DNA of 46,079 nucleotides from Gallionellales bacterium RIFCSPLOWO2_02_FULL_57_47 (GCA_001801175.1 MGWZ01000052.1:1-46079), one strand, 5' to 3'. Shown: positions 9,367-20,100, counted from the stretch's first letter. The notes: generated by a model from the letters alone, not told the origin. Translations and numbers: made by a program.

Positions 9367-10262
9367 AAATCCTGCTGTTCGGCAAAAACGGCCAGGTCGG
9401 CTGGGAGCTGCAACGCAGCCTGGCGCCGCTGGGCGAACTCGTAGTGCTGGATTCCGACAGCGCGGAATTGTGCGGTGACTTTACCGATCTGGAGGGCATC
9501 GCCCAGACGGTTCGTGCCGTTGCAGCGGATGTGATCGTCAATGCCGCCGCACACACCGCCGTGGACAAGGCCGAAAGCGAACCGGAGCTGGTGCGCGCTA
9601 TCAACGCACTCGCGCCCGGTGTGCTGGCGCTAGAAGCAGAGCGCGCCAATGCCTGGCTGGTTCATTACTCTACCGACTATGTGTTCGACGGCAGCGGCGA
9701 CAAGCCATGGCTGGAAACCGATGCGACTGCTCCGCTCAGCGTGTACGGCGCAACCAAGCTGGAAGGCGAGCAGTTCATCCGGCAGGCAGGTTGCCGGCAC
9801 CTGATTTTTCGAACCAGCTGGGTATATGGCACACGCGGCGGCAACTTTGCCAAAACCATGCTGCGTTTGGCTCAGGAGCGCGACCGTCTCAATGTCATCG
9901 ATGACCAGATCGGCGCGCCCACCGGTGCTGATCTGTTGGCCGATATAACGGCACATGCGATCCGCGCCGCCCGGCTGCGGCCGGAAGTGTCCGGCCTGTA
10001 TCATCTGGTTGCAGGAGGAGAGACCTCGTGGCATGGCTACGCCAGCTTCGTCCTCGACTTTGCCAGGCGCGCAGGCATCACGCTGAAGGCCGCACCGGAG
10101 GCTATCCGGCCGGTGCCCACCAGTGCCTTCCCCACGCCTGCCAGACGCCCGCACAACTCGCGTATGGACACCGCGAAACTGCAACACACTTTCGACCTGA
10201 ACCTGCCGTTGTGGCAAACCGGTGTGGCGCGCATGCTGAGCGAATTGCTGGAGAAAAAGTAG
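9363..10262 (+). CDS. rfbD: dTDP-4-dehydrorhamnose reductase
   Basis: 299 residues from a GTG at 9363 that overlaps the TGA of rfbB (GTGA). The frame extends to 9330, but [16 protein letters not shown] is the normal RmlD N-terminus. It catalyses the last step of dTDP-L-rhamnose formation, reducing dTDP-4-keto-L-rhamnose with NAD(P)H. Seen: [10 protein letters not shown] cofactor motif, [24 protein letters not shown] and the catalytic YGATKLEGE. The partners rfbA and rfbC are not in the window. The TAG stop lies inside a REP-like palindrome. Confidence 0.96.
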   Translation: MKILLFGKNGQVGWELQRSLAPLGELVVLDSDSAELCGDFTDLEGIAQTVRAVAADVIVNAAAHTAVDKAESEPELVRAINALAPGVLALEAERANAWLVHYSTDYVFDGSGDKPWLETDATAPLSVYGATKLEGEQFIRQAGCRHLIFRTSWVYGTRGGNFAKTMLRLAQERDRLNVIDDQIGAPTGADLLADITAHAIRAARLRPEVSGLYHLVAGGETSWHGYASFVLDFARRAGITLKAAPEAIRPVPTSAFPTPARRPHNSRMDTAKLQHTFDLNLPLWQTGVARMLSELLEKK

Positions 10263-10327
10263 GGCGGGTCAAACCCGCCGTTTAGCATCAATCACAAAAT
10301 TCAATGGCGGGTGTGACCCGCCCTACA
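10260..10327. repeat. REP-like palindromic doublet
   Basis: Two arms, each a perfect hairpin with 7-bp stem GGCGGGT/ACCCGCC (loops CAA and GTG), sit 23 bases apart in inverted orientation. The outer 20 bases of the arms (10260-10279 and 10307-10326) match as reverse complements except for one loop base. The whole stretch can therefore fold as two small hairpins or as one long one. This nested design is that of REP doublets (REPINs). It overlaps the rfbD stop codon and may protect the 3' end of the rfbB-rfbD transcript. Confidence 0.8.
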
Positions 10328-10375
10328 CTAGCCCCGCGTTGCAAATGGTGGCGTGCCGCAATGAAGCGATGAACG

Positions 10376-10401
10376 ATAAAAAACGGTGCGTTTCACGCAC
10401 C
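10376..10401 (-). terminator. Rho-independent terminator of the rpiA-phoU-ppx transcript
   Basis: Read on the minus strand, a 6-bp stem GGTGCG/CGCACC with loop TGAAA (10385-10401) is followed by GTTTTTT. It begins about 33 bases past the ppx stop codon. Confidence 0.75.
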
Positions 10402-10433
10402 CAAAACTATCGGTGGTTCTGAGCAAATAGGGT

Positions 10434-11909
10434 TCACGCCGCCACGATCTGCATGCTCACACCCAGCGTTTTCCACTGCCTCACTTCTTCATGCAGCGCG
10501 GTTTCGGTGAGCAGGTTTCGTGACAGCCAGTCTGCATCTATTGTGAGGTGAAACTTGGTGCCGCTGAAATGGCCGTGCAATTCGGGCAGCGGGATATCAC
10601 CGCGATTGCGATAGAAAAGCACGGCAAGGCGCAGGCTCGTCGCCAGCACGCAGTCTTCGGTATTTTTCAATTGTCCTTGCAGCTTGTCCAGGCTGCCGCG
10701 CTGCGCGAGCGCCAGCAGACTCAGGCGCGCCTGTTCCTTCCTGGAGAAACCCGGCATGTCGGCATTGGCAAGGATATAGGCAGTGTGTTTGTGATATCCG
10801 CTATGCGCAACGCTGATGCCGATCTCGTGGAGACTGGACATCCAGTGAAGCATCTGCAGCGCTGAATCGGCGGCTTCCATGCCAAGAAATTGCTGCGCGA
10901 ACAGATTTGCCAGCTTGGCCACACGCGCGGCCTGACTGGTATCAACATGGTAACGCTGCATGAATTGCCGCACCGTGACATCGCGCATGTCGTTGTTGTG
11001 AAACCGCCCCCACAAATCGTACAGCACGCCCTCGCGCAACGCGCCCAAGGCAGGGCTCATGGTTGCGATGTCCAGTTCGCAGAACGCCGCGTACAGGATT
11101 GCGAAGCCGCCCGCCAGTGCAGGTATGCGATCGGGGCGCAAACCTTCAAGGTCCAGCTGTTGCACATCACCCACCTTGAGCAGATGGGCACGCAGTTTCT
11201 CGAGTCCATTGCGGGTGATACCGTTCTCGCAGTAGCCGTTCAGCTCCAGTATATCGGCGATGGCTTTTGCGGTACCCGACGAACCGAGCGCCTGCTGCCA
11301 CTGGCCTTTGTAGCCAGCGACGATGGTCTGCAACTCGACGCGCGCTGCGAGTTCAGCCTGTTTGAGGTTTTGTTTGGTGATTTTTCCATCCGGGAAAAAA
11401 CGGTTGCTGAAGCTGACGCAGCCCATGTACAGGCTTTCCAGCTTGAGAGGCGTGAGCCCGTTGCCGATGATAAACTCGGTCGATCCGCCGCCGATATCTA
11501 TCACCAGCAGATGGTCTTTTGATGGCGGCAATCCGTGCGCCACACCGAGATAAATCAGGCGTGCTTCCTCGCGTCCTGCGATCACCTCTATTGGAAATCC
11601 CAGGGTATGCTCGGCTTGAGGAATGAAATCGCCGGCATTCTTCGCCACGCGAAACGAGTTGGTGCCGACCACGCGCACTGCCGCACGGGGCAAGCCGCGC
11701 AAGCGCTCGGCAAATCGCCCCAGCGCGTCAAGCGCGCGCTGCTGTGCTGCGGCATCCAGGTATTTGTCGGCAGTGAGCCCTGCGGCAAGCCGTACCGGTT
11801 CGCGCAGGCCGTCCAGCATGTAAAGCTGGTCGCCCTCCACCCGCGCGACCTGCAGCCGAAAACTGTTCGACCCAAGATCAACAGCGGCCAGGGTAGGTTG
11901 CTGCTGCAC
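10434..11909 (-). CDS. ppx: exopolyphosphatase (Ppx/GppA family)
   Basis: 491 residues. Hydrolyses terminal phosphate from inorganic polyphosphate; members can also act on pppGpp. The N-terminal actin-like ATPase fold shows AAVDLGSNSFRL (9-19) and the second phosphate-binding loop IDIGGGSTEFIIG (about 140-152). The C-terminal ~180 residues are the helical HD-like extension found in longer Ppx proteins. The GTG start at 11909 shares one base with the TAG of phoU, so the two are translationally coupled. Pairing of ppx with phoU, without pst transport genes, fits a role in phosphate storage control. GppA is the alternative name; Ppx is favoured by context. Confidence 0.9.
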   Translation of the reverse strand: MQQQPTLAAVDLGSNSFRLQVARVEGDQLYMLDGLREPVRLAAGLTADKYLDAAAQQRALDALGRFAERLRGLPRAAVRVVGTNSFRVAKNAGDFIPQAEHTLGFPIEVIAGREEARLIYLGVAHGLPPSKDHLLVIDIGGGSTEFIIGNGLTPLKLESLYMGCVSFSNRFFPDGKITKQNLKQAELAARVELQTIVAGYKGQWQQALGSSGTAKAIADILELNGYCENGITRNGLEKLRAHLLKVGDVQQLDLEGLRPDRIPALAGGFAILYAAFCELDIATMSPALGALREGVLYDLWGRFHNNDMRDVTVRQFMQRYHVDTSQAARVAKLANLFAQQFLGMEAADSALQMLHWMSSLHEIGISVAHSGYHKHTAYILANADMPGFSRKEQARLSLLALAQRGSLDKLQGQLKNTEDCVLATSLRLAVLFYRNRGDIPLPELHGHFSGTKFHLTIDADWLSRNLLTETALHEEVRQWKTLGVSMQIVAA

Positions 11910-12616
11910 TACTGCTGAATTTCGCGGTCGATTTCGTCCGCGTTGATGTGGCGCACGTCGCGACCCTTGACCATGTAGATGACGTATTCAGACATGTTTT
12001 TGGCATGATCGCCGATACGTTCGATTGCCTTGGCCACAAACAGGATTTCCAGGGAGGTGGAGATGGTGCGCGGATCTTCCATCATGAATGTAATGAGATA
12101 ACGCATGATGGCGCGAAACTCTTCGTCCACCTGATCGTCCTGCCGAACCACTTGCGCAGCCATCATCACATCCAGCCGCGCAAAAGCATCCAGCGATTTG
12201 CGCAGCATGTCCAGGGCTATTTCTGCAGCGTGCTTGATCTCGTGATAGCGCGGGATGGCAAGCCCCTGTTTTTGCGACAGCAGCTTGGCCATGCGCGCGA
12301 TTTTCTCGGCCTCGTCGCCGATGCGTTCCAGGTCGGTAATGGTCTTGATCACCGCCATCACCAATCGCAAATCACCCGCCGCAGGCTGGCGGCGCGCAAT
12401 CACCTGGCTGCATGCCTCATCTATCTTGACCTCGAGGGCGTTGACGCGATGGTCGTCGTCAATCACCCTGGTCATCAGGTTCACGTCGCCGCTGACGAGC
12501 GATTCGACGGCGCTCTTGATCTGGCTTTCCACCAGGCCTCCCATCTGCAACACGTTGGCGCGGATGGCTTCGAGATCGGCATCGAACTGGCGGGAAATAT
12601 GGTCACTGCTGGGCAT
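11909..12616 (-). CDS. phoU: phosphate signalling regulator PhoU
   Basis: 235 residues, the usual PhoU length (E. coli 241). An all-helical protein of two repeated three-helix PhoU domains. It opens HISRQFDADLEAIRANVLQMG and contains the acidic metal-binding repeats around DLERIGDEAEKIARMA (about 100) and ERIGDHAKNMSE (about 205). PhoU links the Pst phosphate transporter to the PhoR/PhoB two-component system and damps phosphate uptake when phosphate is plentiful. No pst or pho genes are in view. Start ATG at 12616 has AAAGGT about 8 bases upstream. ppx follows with a 1-base overlap. Confidence 0.95.
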   Translation of the reverse strand: MPSSDHISRQFDADLEAIRANVLQMGGLVESQIKSAVESLVSGDVNLMTRVIDDDHRVNALEVKIDEACSQVIARRQPAAGDLRLVMAVIKTITDLERIGDEAEKIARMAKLLSQKQGLAIPRYHEIKHAAEIALDMLRKSLDAFARLDVMMAAQVVRQDDQVDEEFRAIMRYLITFMMEDPRTISTSLEILFVAKAIERIGDHAKNMSEYVIYMVKGRDVRHINADEIDREIQQ

Positions 12617-12684
12617 GTTGTATACCTTTCAAATAATGCATCGCCGCAGCATAAGCGGCAAATGTTAAGGGCAGATGACAGCGA

Positions 12685-13347
12685 TCAGGCTGTCATGGTT
12701 TTTACACCCTCCGGTGTGCCAAGCAACAGCACATCGGCAGCACGGCGCGCAAACAGGCCGTTGGTTACCACACCGGCGATGTGGTCCAGCGTAGCTTCCA
12801 GTTCCACCGGATTCATGATCTTCAGCCCGTGCACGTCGAGAATCACGTTGCCATTGTCGGTGGTAAAGCCCTCGCGCAACATGGGTTGCCCGCCCAGCGC
12901 AACCAGCTGCCGCGCCACGTAACTGCGCGCCATCGGAATCACTTCAACCGGCAGCGGGAACTTGCCCAGCACATTCACCAGCTTGCTGGAATCGCACACA
13001 CAGATAAACTTCTTGCTTGCCGCGGCCACGATCTTTTCGCGCGTCAGCGCGCCGCCGCCGCCCTTGATCATGTGCATATGGCGCGTGATCTCGTCCGCGC
13101 CATCCACATACACCGGCAGGTCGCCCGCCTCATTCAGCGACAATACCTCGATGCCGTGCCCCTGCAATCGCTTTGCCGATGCCTCCGAACTGGCTACCGC
13201 TCCGCGTATTTTATGCCTGATCCCGGCCAGCTCATCTATGAAAAAATTGGCTGTGGAACCCGTGCCCACGCCGACGATGCAATCTCCCGGTATATATCCG
13301 ATCGCTGCCTTGGCGACTGCGCGTTTCAAATCGTCTTGACCTGTCAT
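12685..13347 (-). CDS. rpiA: ribose-5-phosphate isomerase A
   Basis: 220 residues, against 219 for E. coli RpiA. Interconverts ribose-5-phosphate and ribulose-5-phosphate in the pentose phosphate pathway, and in a Calvin-cycle organism also serves CO2 fixation. Seen: the phosphate loop [11 protein letters not shown] (about 26-36), the catalytic DGADEI (about 83) and [12 protein letters not shown] (about 95). It is followed after 68 bp by phoU on the same strand and may share its transcript. A small GCCGC/GCGGC stem without a T-tract lies in that gap. Confidence 0.96.
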   Translation of the reverse strand: MTGQDDLKRAVAKAAIGYIPGDCIVGVGTGSTANFFIDELAGIRHKIRGAVASSEASAKRLQGHGIEVLSLNEAGDLPVYVDGADEITRHMHMIKGGGGALTREKIVAAASKKFICVCDSSKLVNVLGKFPLPVEVIPMARSYVARQLVALGGQPMLREGFTTDNGNVILDVHGLKIMNPVELEATLDHIAGVVTNGLFARRAADVLLLGTPEGVKTMTA

Positions 13348-13568
13348 TTTGCCTGCCTGCTTTCAGTATGATGGGAATTTACGGGTATCCACTTGCTGCA
13401 CTGGTCCGCCGGCATGGGACAGACCGGCAGTTTACCTGTGGCTATGCTGCGACCTTCTTGCCCGCAGCATTGCGGTACTCTCCTCGCCCTTCAAACTGAC
13501 ATGCATCGTCGTTTGCAGTGCGCCCCCCTGCCGTGCCCGCATGCGCTGACCAAATGGCTAACTCAGGG

Positions 13569-14969
13569 CTAGAAAGTAAACGCCAGCCTTGCAGAAGCAC
13601 CGATTTCATTGGCGCTTTTTGCCACACCCACATCCAGATGCAGTACTCCGAACGGAGCAAGCCCAAGCCCTATGGATGGCACATTGCGTGTGCTGTCTTT
13701 CAGGTTCGCGCGATAGCCAAGGCGCAGTTGCGCCCAATCCCACGCATTCAACTCAGCGCCGAGCGCCAGATACTGGCTTTGGTTTTCCAGTCCGGCGGGA
13801 TCATTTGTGGTCAGGTCAAGATCCATCGCCACGGTCGACCAACTGGTGGAGTGGGAAGCGCCGATGCGCGCCTGCGGTTTGAGCTTGATTTCACCGGTGG
13901 TAACTTGGGCTGAGCCCGAAGCAGCGCCTGGTGCAATGCTTTTAAAGTCGTAGGTATGCGGGATGATGTTCTTTACGACGAAGCCGGCGCGCCAGCCATT
14001 GGCATATTTTTTTGCCAATCCCAGATCGAAATTGACGTGGCTGTACTTGGCGGTGTAGTCGCTACCGGTAGCGTTACCCGTATCGCTGCTGTTAACGCTG
14101 GCGGTGTAATCGTACAGATTGACCTTCACTATTTTCGGCGTGATGCCCAACCCCCAGGCAGCATCGCCGGTGCCGAATTCATGGGAAAGCGCGAGGCCAG
14201 CCTCCGCCAATCCGACCCCGCGGATATTCACGGTGGACTGGAGACTGGTGTTGGTGTTGAAGTTCGATGTCACTGTGGGAGTGCCCGCTGTGTTGACAAC
14301 AAAATACTGTTGTACCAAGGGATCGGTGGTGAGGGTATTGAGTGCGCTCACGCATGCCGGGCTATTGTTAACGGTACCCCCGCAATCGGTATTCACCGCA
14401 GTAGCTATTGTACTGGATGCAGTCGCGAAATCCTGCAGTGTCTGGTTGTCGCGGTACTTGATAACGCCGCCCACTGCGGCCCAGCCATTGGCATAGAATG
14501 CCCCGCCGAAGGATTTGCCCGGAATACCCACCACCAACCCGGCGCCCAATTCAGCCTGGATAGGTTTGTCACTCAGGGTGGCGAACTGGGTGGAAAGCGT
14601 GGAAGTATTGTTTGCGACTACAGTCAGATTAGCGGTGGTTTGCGCCGAGTTGAATGTGTCGATCGAGGTTTGCAGCGTATCGACGTAATTCCCATTCTGG
14701 AAATTATCGAGGCTGTTCGCGAAATCCGACGGGTCGTAAGCACGTACACCTATAATCGGCAAGTCCAGCGAGAAATCATCTTCTTCGCGGGTGACGGTCA
14801 GCAGCGCGGGATTGAAGAAAGGCGCCATGCCGGCATCACCCACCGCTACACCCGCACCGCCCATCGCCATCGAACGCGGGTCAAACGAGTTGAACGGCAA
14901 GGACAGCGCCGCGCTGCTGCTTGCCAGCAACGCCGTAGTAACGAAAATTTTCCAGGGTTTTTGCACCAT
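13569..14969 (-). CDS. TraF-like outer-membrane protein
   Basis: 466 residues from ATG 14969, which has AGGAG 5 bases upstream; the frame is open to 14996 but those codons lie before the Shine-Dalgarno. A signal peptide (about 1-23, KIFVTTALLASSSAALS) precedes FDPRSMAMGGAGVAVGDAGMAPFFNPALL. That segment is typical of the 'conjugal transfer protein TraF' family (TraF_2, PF13729), a beta-barrel group related in appearance to FadL-type proteins. The rest is rich in alternating hydrophobic strands, with a T/S/N-rich stretch around 85-230, and ends in the aromatic residue F (ARLAFTF) as outer-membrane barrels do. No conjugation genes are nearby, so the name reflects homology only and the role is unknown. 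Confidence 0.7.
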   Translation of the reverse strand: MVQKPWKIFVTTALLASSSAALSLPFNSFDPRSMAMGGAGVAVGDAGMAPFFNPALLTVTREEDDFSLDLPIIGVRAYDPSDFANSLDNFQNGNYVDTLQTSIDTFNSAQTTANLTVVANNTSTLSTQFATLSDKPIQAELGAGLVVGIPGKSFGGAFYANGWAAVGGVIKYRDNQTLQDFATASSTIATAVNTDCGGTVNNSPACVSALNTLTTDPLVQQYFVVNTAGTPTVTSNFNTNTSLQSTVNIRGVGLAEAGLALSHEFGTGDAAWGLGITPKIVKVNLYDYTASVNSSDTGNATGSDYTAKYSHVNFDLGLAKKYANGWRAGFVVKNIIPHTYDFKSIAPGAASGSAQVTTGEIKLKPQARIGASHSTSWSTVAMDLDLTTNDPAGLENQSQYLALGAELNAWDWAQLRLGYRANLKDSTRNVPSIGLGLAPFGVLHLDVGVAKSANEIGASARLAFTF

Positions 14970-15179
14970 GATTTCTCCTAATTTTGGACGGCTCAATTAA
15001 ATAAAGATGCTGCAATAATCACACCAATAAACTGTGCAGTGTTATAGCATAAACAAGAATGTGTCGGAGGGTGACTACTGTTGCCATTTTACAGAATATG
15101 TTTCGCAGTTTGCGGATAAATATTTTCAACCCGACAAGTGGTAATATACTTCAAGATATCCTATCAATACGCAGGATAA

Positions 15180-16814
<1,635 letters not shown>

Positions 16815-16883
16815 GCGGCTATAATCAGCGCAGATATAACCGCCCGCGCCGTTCAGGCGCGGATTCATTTAAAGGAGCACACC

Positions 16884-17270
16884 ATGACAAACAAGCAAGT
16901 GATCCAGACCCCCGATGCACCCGCGGCAATCGGTACCTACTCTCAGGCAGTGCGCGTCAACGGCACCGTATACCTGTCCGGCCAGATTGGTCTCGACCCT
17001 TCCACGATGCAGATGGTGGAAGGCATCGAGGCGCAAATCCATCGCGTGTTCCAGAATCTGCGCGCGGTCGCCAGCGCCGCAGACAGCAGCTTTGACGAAC
17101 TGGTGAAGCTGAATGTGTATCTCACCGACCTCGCGCACTTCGCCAAGGTGAACGAAATCATGGCGAGTTATTTCCGCCAGCCTTACCCGGCACGCGCTGC
17201 GGTCGGCGTGTCCTCACTGCCGCGCGGCGCGCTGGTGGAAATGGATGGAGTGCTGGTCGTTCAGGATTAA
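16884..17270 (+). CDS. ridA: RidA family reactive intermediate deaminase
   Basis: 128 residues. RidA hydrolyses reactive enamine/imine intermediates (such as 2-aminoacrylate) released by PLP enzymes. Typical sequence: [16 protein letters not shown] at the N-terminus, [10 protein letters not shown], and [20 protein letters not shown], which holds the conserved catalytic arginine (about 106). AAGGAG lies 7 bases upstream of the ATG. It forms a compact group with pgm before it and recG 30 bases after it. Confidence 0.95.
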   Translation: MTNKQVIQTPDAPAAIGTYSQAVRVNGTVYLSGQIGLDPSTMQMVEGIEAQIHRVFQNLRAVASAADSSFDELVKLNVYLTDLAHFAKVNEIMASYFRQPYPARAAVGVSSLPRGALVEMDGVLVVQD

Positions 17271-17300
17271 AAGGGCGTTGAAATATCACTGCGATCGCCT

Positions 17301-19325
17301 GTGCAAACCACTAAAATTTCCCCTGCTAACCTGGTGAAACTCGCCAGGCTCGGCATCCATCATCGCGCCGAATTGCTGTTGCATCTGCCGCTACGTTACG
17401 AGGATGAAACCCATCTCTCGCCGATAGCCACCGCGCAACCGGGCGAAGCCGTGCAAGTACAGGGCACCGTCAACCACAGCGAAATCGCTTTTCGACCGCG
17501 CCGCACGCTGGTTTGCCGCCTGAAAGACAACAGCGGCGAATTGTATCTGCGCTTCCTGAATTTTTATCCCAGCCAGCAAAAACAGCTTGCGGAAGGCAGG
17601 CAGATACGCGCAATCGGCGAGGTGCGCATGGGCTATTTTGGGCTGGAAATGGTACATCCGAAATGCCGCGCGGTGGATGACGACACGCCACTGCAATCCA
17701 GTCTCACGCCGGTCTACCCGACCACGGCTGGGCTATCGCAAGCCGTGTTGCGCAAGCTGATTACCAATGCGCTGGAGGCGATGCCGCTGACTGACACCTT
17801 GCCGGATGCACTATTGCACAAGCTGCATCTGGCAGGCTTCGCCGAAAGCATCCAGCTGCTGCACAACCCTCCCCCGGACATTGCTGCCCGTTCACTGGAA
17901 CAGCGCAGCCACGCCGCCTGGCGGCGCATCAAGTTTGATGAATTGCTGGCGCAGCAACTTTCGATGCGCCTGCATCACCGCGAACGCAGCAAGCGCGCCG
18001 CCCCCGCGCTTGCGCCGCACCGGCAACTGACCGCTCGCCTGCTAAATGATTTGCCCTTTACATTAACCAGGGCGCAGCACCGCACATTCACCGAGATCAG
18101 CCGCGACCTTGCCCAGCCGCATCCTATGCAAAGACTGTTGCTCGGCGATGTCGGCAGCGGCAAGACCATCGTCGCGGCGCTCGCCGCGTTGCAGGCCATC
18201 GAAAACGGCTATCAGGTTGCACTGTTGTCGCCCACCGAGATTCTCGCCGAACAGCATTTTCTCAAATTGCGCGATTGGCTGAAGCCGCTCGGTATCATGC
18301 CGGTGTGGCTGTCAGGCAGCCTGAGGAAGAAGGAAAAACAGCTCGCCGCCGAACGCATCGAGTCTGGAGAGGCGCTGCTAGCCATCGGCACCCACGCGCT
18401 GTTTCAGGACAGGATCAGTTTTCTCAAGCTGGGCCTGGCAATCGTGGATGAGCAGCACAAGTTTGGCGTGCAGCAACGCCTCGCACTGCGAAACAAGGGA
18501 AACGAGCCTCACCAGTTGATGATGAGCGCCACCCCTATTCCCAGAACTTTGGCTATGAGCTACTACGCCGACCTGGATGTGTCGGTGATCGATGAGTTGC
18601 CGCCCGGGCGCACGCCGGTGGTCACCAAGCTGGTCAGCGATGCACGCCGCACCGAGGTGATAGACCGGGTGCGCGCCGCCTGTATGGAAGGACAGCAGGC
18701 ATATTGGGTATGTCCGCTGATCGACGAATCCGAGGCGCTGCAATTGCAAACCGCGCTGGAGACATATCAATTGCTCACGGATACCTTTCCCGATCTGCGT
18801 ATCGGCCTGGTGCATGGCAGGCTCGACAGTACCGAGAAAATGCGCGTGATGGAGCTGTTCAAGGCCGGCGAGTTACAATTGCTGGTCGCCACCACGGTAA
18901 TCGAAGTCGGCGTGGATGTGCCGAACGCCAGCCTGATGGTAATCGACCACGCCGAGCGTATGGGGCTGGCGCAACTGCACCAACTGCGCGGCAGGGTGGG
19001 GCGCGGCAAGGCGCAGAGCCTGTGCATCCTGTTATACCAGCAGCCGCTTTCCGAACTGGCACGTGCGCGATTAAAGATTATTTTTGAAAGCGGCGATGGC
19101 TTCGCTATCGCCCAGCAGGATCTGCAGTTGCGCGGTCCCGGCGAATTGCTGGGCGCGCGCCAAAGCGGTGTTGCGATGCTGCGCTTTGCCGACATCAGCG
19201 CAGATGAAGATTTGCTGGATCAGGCACGGCATGTCGCCGACGAATTACTGCGGGATTTCCCCGAGGCGGCTCGGGCACACTTGCGCCGCTGGATGTCAGG
19301 TAAACATGATTACCTGCACGTCTGA
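17301..19325 (+). CDS. recG: ATP-dependent DNA helicase RecG
   Basis: 674 residues (E. coli 693), GTG start. A branch-migrating helicase that remodels stalled forks and recombination intermediates. Domains in order: wedge/OB domain (about 1-150), helicase domain 1 with Walker A GDVGSGKT (about 278-285) and motif II DEQH (about 382), TATP-like MSATPIPRTL (about 411), and helicase domain 2 with QLRGRVGRG (about 561). The C-terminus has the RecG-specific QQDLQLRGPGELLGARQSG. It ends DYLHV with TGA at 19323-19325. Confidence 0.97.
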   Translation: MQTTKISPANLVKLARLGIHHRAELLLHLPLRYEDETHLSPIATAQPGEAVQVQGTVNHSEIAFRPRRTLVCRLKDNSGELYLRFLNFYPSQQKQLAEGRQIRAIGEVRMGYFGLEMVHPKCRAVDDDTPLQSSLTPVYPTTAGLSQAVLRKLITNALEAMPLTDTLPDALLHKLHLAGFAESIQLLHNPPPDIAARSLEQRSHAAWRRIKFDELLAQQLSMRLHHRERSKRAAPALAPHRQLTARLLNDLPFTLTRAQHRTFTEISRDLAQPHPMQRLLLGDVGSGKTIVAALAALQAIENGYQVALLSPTEILAEQHFLKLRDWLKPLGIMPVWLSGSLRKKEKQLAAERIESGEALLAIGTHALFQDRISFLKLGLAIVDEQHKFGVQQRLALRNKGNEPHQLMMSATPIPRTLAMSYYADLDVSVIDELPPGRTPVVTKLVSDARRTEVIDRVRAACMEGQQAYWVCPLIDESEALQLQTALETYQLLTDTFPDLRIGLVHGRLDSTEKMRVMELFKAGELQLLVATTVIEVGVDVPNASLMVIDHAERMGLAQLHQLRGRVGRGKAQSLCILLYQQPLSELARARLKIIFESGDGFAIAQQDLQLRGPGELLGARQSGVAMLRFADISADEDLLDQARHVADELLRDFPEAARAHLRRWMSGKHDYLHV

Positions 19326-19573
19326 TAAATTCTGAAATCAGATAGCAAGGCTGCATGATCATTGCTTTCCGGCTCGGCATATCAAGCAACGCTGCCGAAG
19401 ACTGAAGTTTATTGCCTGACATATTGCGGCTAATCAGATCCTCATGGGATTTGCTTGAACAAATCGACAGGCTATATTCGTGTCATCAGAGAGATTCCAT
19501 ATGGCTGTGGCATAGGTTGATTGCTTCTGGCCCTTGCGGACAATGGCGATATGTCACATCTTCCTCCCGCTGT

Positions 19574-19646
19574 CAGACAAACACTGATAGTGAAATTTAC
19601 CATCTCCTTACACCAAAATCAGGCAAACACCGATAGCGCCATTTAC
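19574..19646. repeat. two 27-bp imperfect direct repeats, 46-bp period
   Basis: 19574-19600 and 19620-19646 agree at 22 of 27 positions, sharing CAAACAC, GATAG and ATTTAC. They could be paired protein-binding sites, an IS end, or decayed sequence. A weaker third resemblance is visible near 19538. Confidence 0.5.
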
Positions 19647-19661
19647 ATGCAAGGCAATAAC

Positions 19662-19763
19662 ATGATCGCGTCTTTGAAATTAATGCTTCAGGTTTTTGGC
19701 CAATGCATCTGTAACCGCGAAGAAAGATTGCAGCACACGAAATTTATCTGTTACGTGATTTAA
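19662..19763 (+). CDS. possible 33-residue small protein
   Basis: An ATG at about 19662 opens a 33-codon frame, MIASLKLMLQVFGQ to KFICYVI, with two cysteines in GQCICNREER and a hydrophobic first half. CAAGGC lies about 8 bases upstream and could act as a ribosome-binding site. A strong terminator begins 31 bases after the stop, which makes a short transcript plausible. I recognise no family, and chance could explain an ORF this short. It may instead be part of a small RNA. Confidence 0.2.
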   Translation: MIASLKLMLQVFGQCICNREERLQHTKFICYVI

Positions 19764-19794
19764 CCCCTCCCTAGGCGCAACGCCTGGGCTTACC

Positions 19795-19821
19795 GGGGCA
19801 GGAAACTGCCCCGTTTTTTTC
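19795..19821 (+). terminator. Rho-independent terminator
   Basis: Perfect 8-bp stem CGGGGCAG/CTGCCCCG with a GAAA tetraloop, followed by seven T. A smaller hairpin (CCTAGGCG/CGCCTGGG) precedes it. It has no obvious gene directly upstream; the recG stop is 470 bases away. Confidence 0.9.
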
Positions 19822-20100
19822 GTCCAGAAAATGAGCTTCCGAGGCAATCAGCGTGTTTGATTTGAATCAGCGGATTTTACTGGGCAATGCTGTTATGCCT
19901 GATTTTCCGCTGCTGGCCGCAAAATCCGATAATGCATCCGCAGCCGCACTTGGCTCCTGATCATTAGTGCTCTTTTTGATTCTGCCACACCCGCAGTGGC
20001 CGGCGTCCAGTATCATTCTATAATTATCAGGGTTTCGATCCTGGCATGTCTCATGGCGGATATGACAGGATGCAAGTAGATTCTATATTCGATAAATGCA

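Larger units (their letters stand above)
19326..20100. other. 775-bp spacer without a clear gene
   Basis: No recognisable protein or known RNA. It holds an imperfect direct repeat (19574-19600 and 19620-19646), a possible 33-codon ORF (19662-19763), a small hairpin (19771-19788), a strong terminator (19795-19821), and an 8-bp inverted pair CGGATTTT/AAAATCCG (about 19870 and 19921). The terminator faces the + strand and lies 470 bp past recG, so an unannotated short transcript may end there. Confidence 0.5.

Noticed and set aside
10385-10401. Third arm of the REP doublet at 10260
   Set aside because: Its stem GGTGCG/CGCACC is different and it carries a T-tract on the minus strand, so it is better read as the ppx terminator.
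11948-12922. Plus-strand open frame over 320 codons spanning phoU and rpiA
   Set aside because: Antisense to two clear genes and composed of low-information His/Gln/Arg-rich sequence. High G+C leaves such frames open by chance.
13442-13666. 74-codon minus-strand frame between rpiA and the TraF-like gene
   Set aside because: It overlaps the 3' end of the TraF-like gene, has no ribosome-binding site and no recognisable motif. The 221-bp gap appears empty.
13956-14981. Plus-strand open frame of about 340 codons opposite the TraF-like gene
   Set aside because: The minus-strand protein has a signal peptide, ribosome-binding site and barrel-like pattern; this frame has none of these.
19795-19821. 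Terminator assigned to recG
   Set aside because: It lies 470 bases past the recG stop with several stop-rich frames between. It could end recG read-through, but a separate short transcript is at least as likely, so I left it unassigned.
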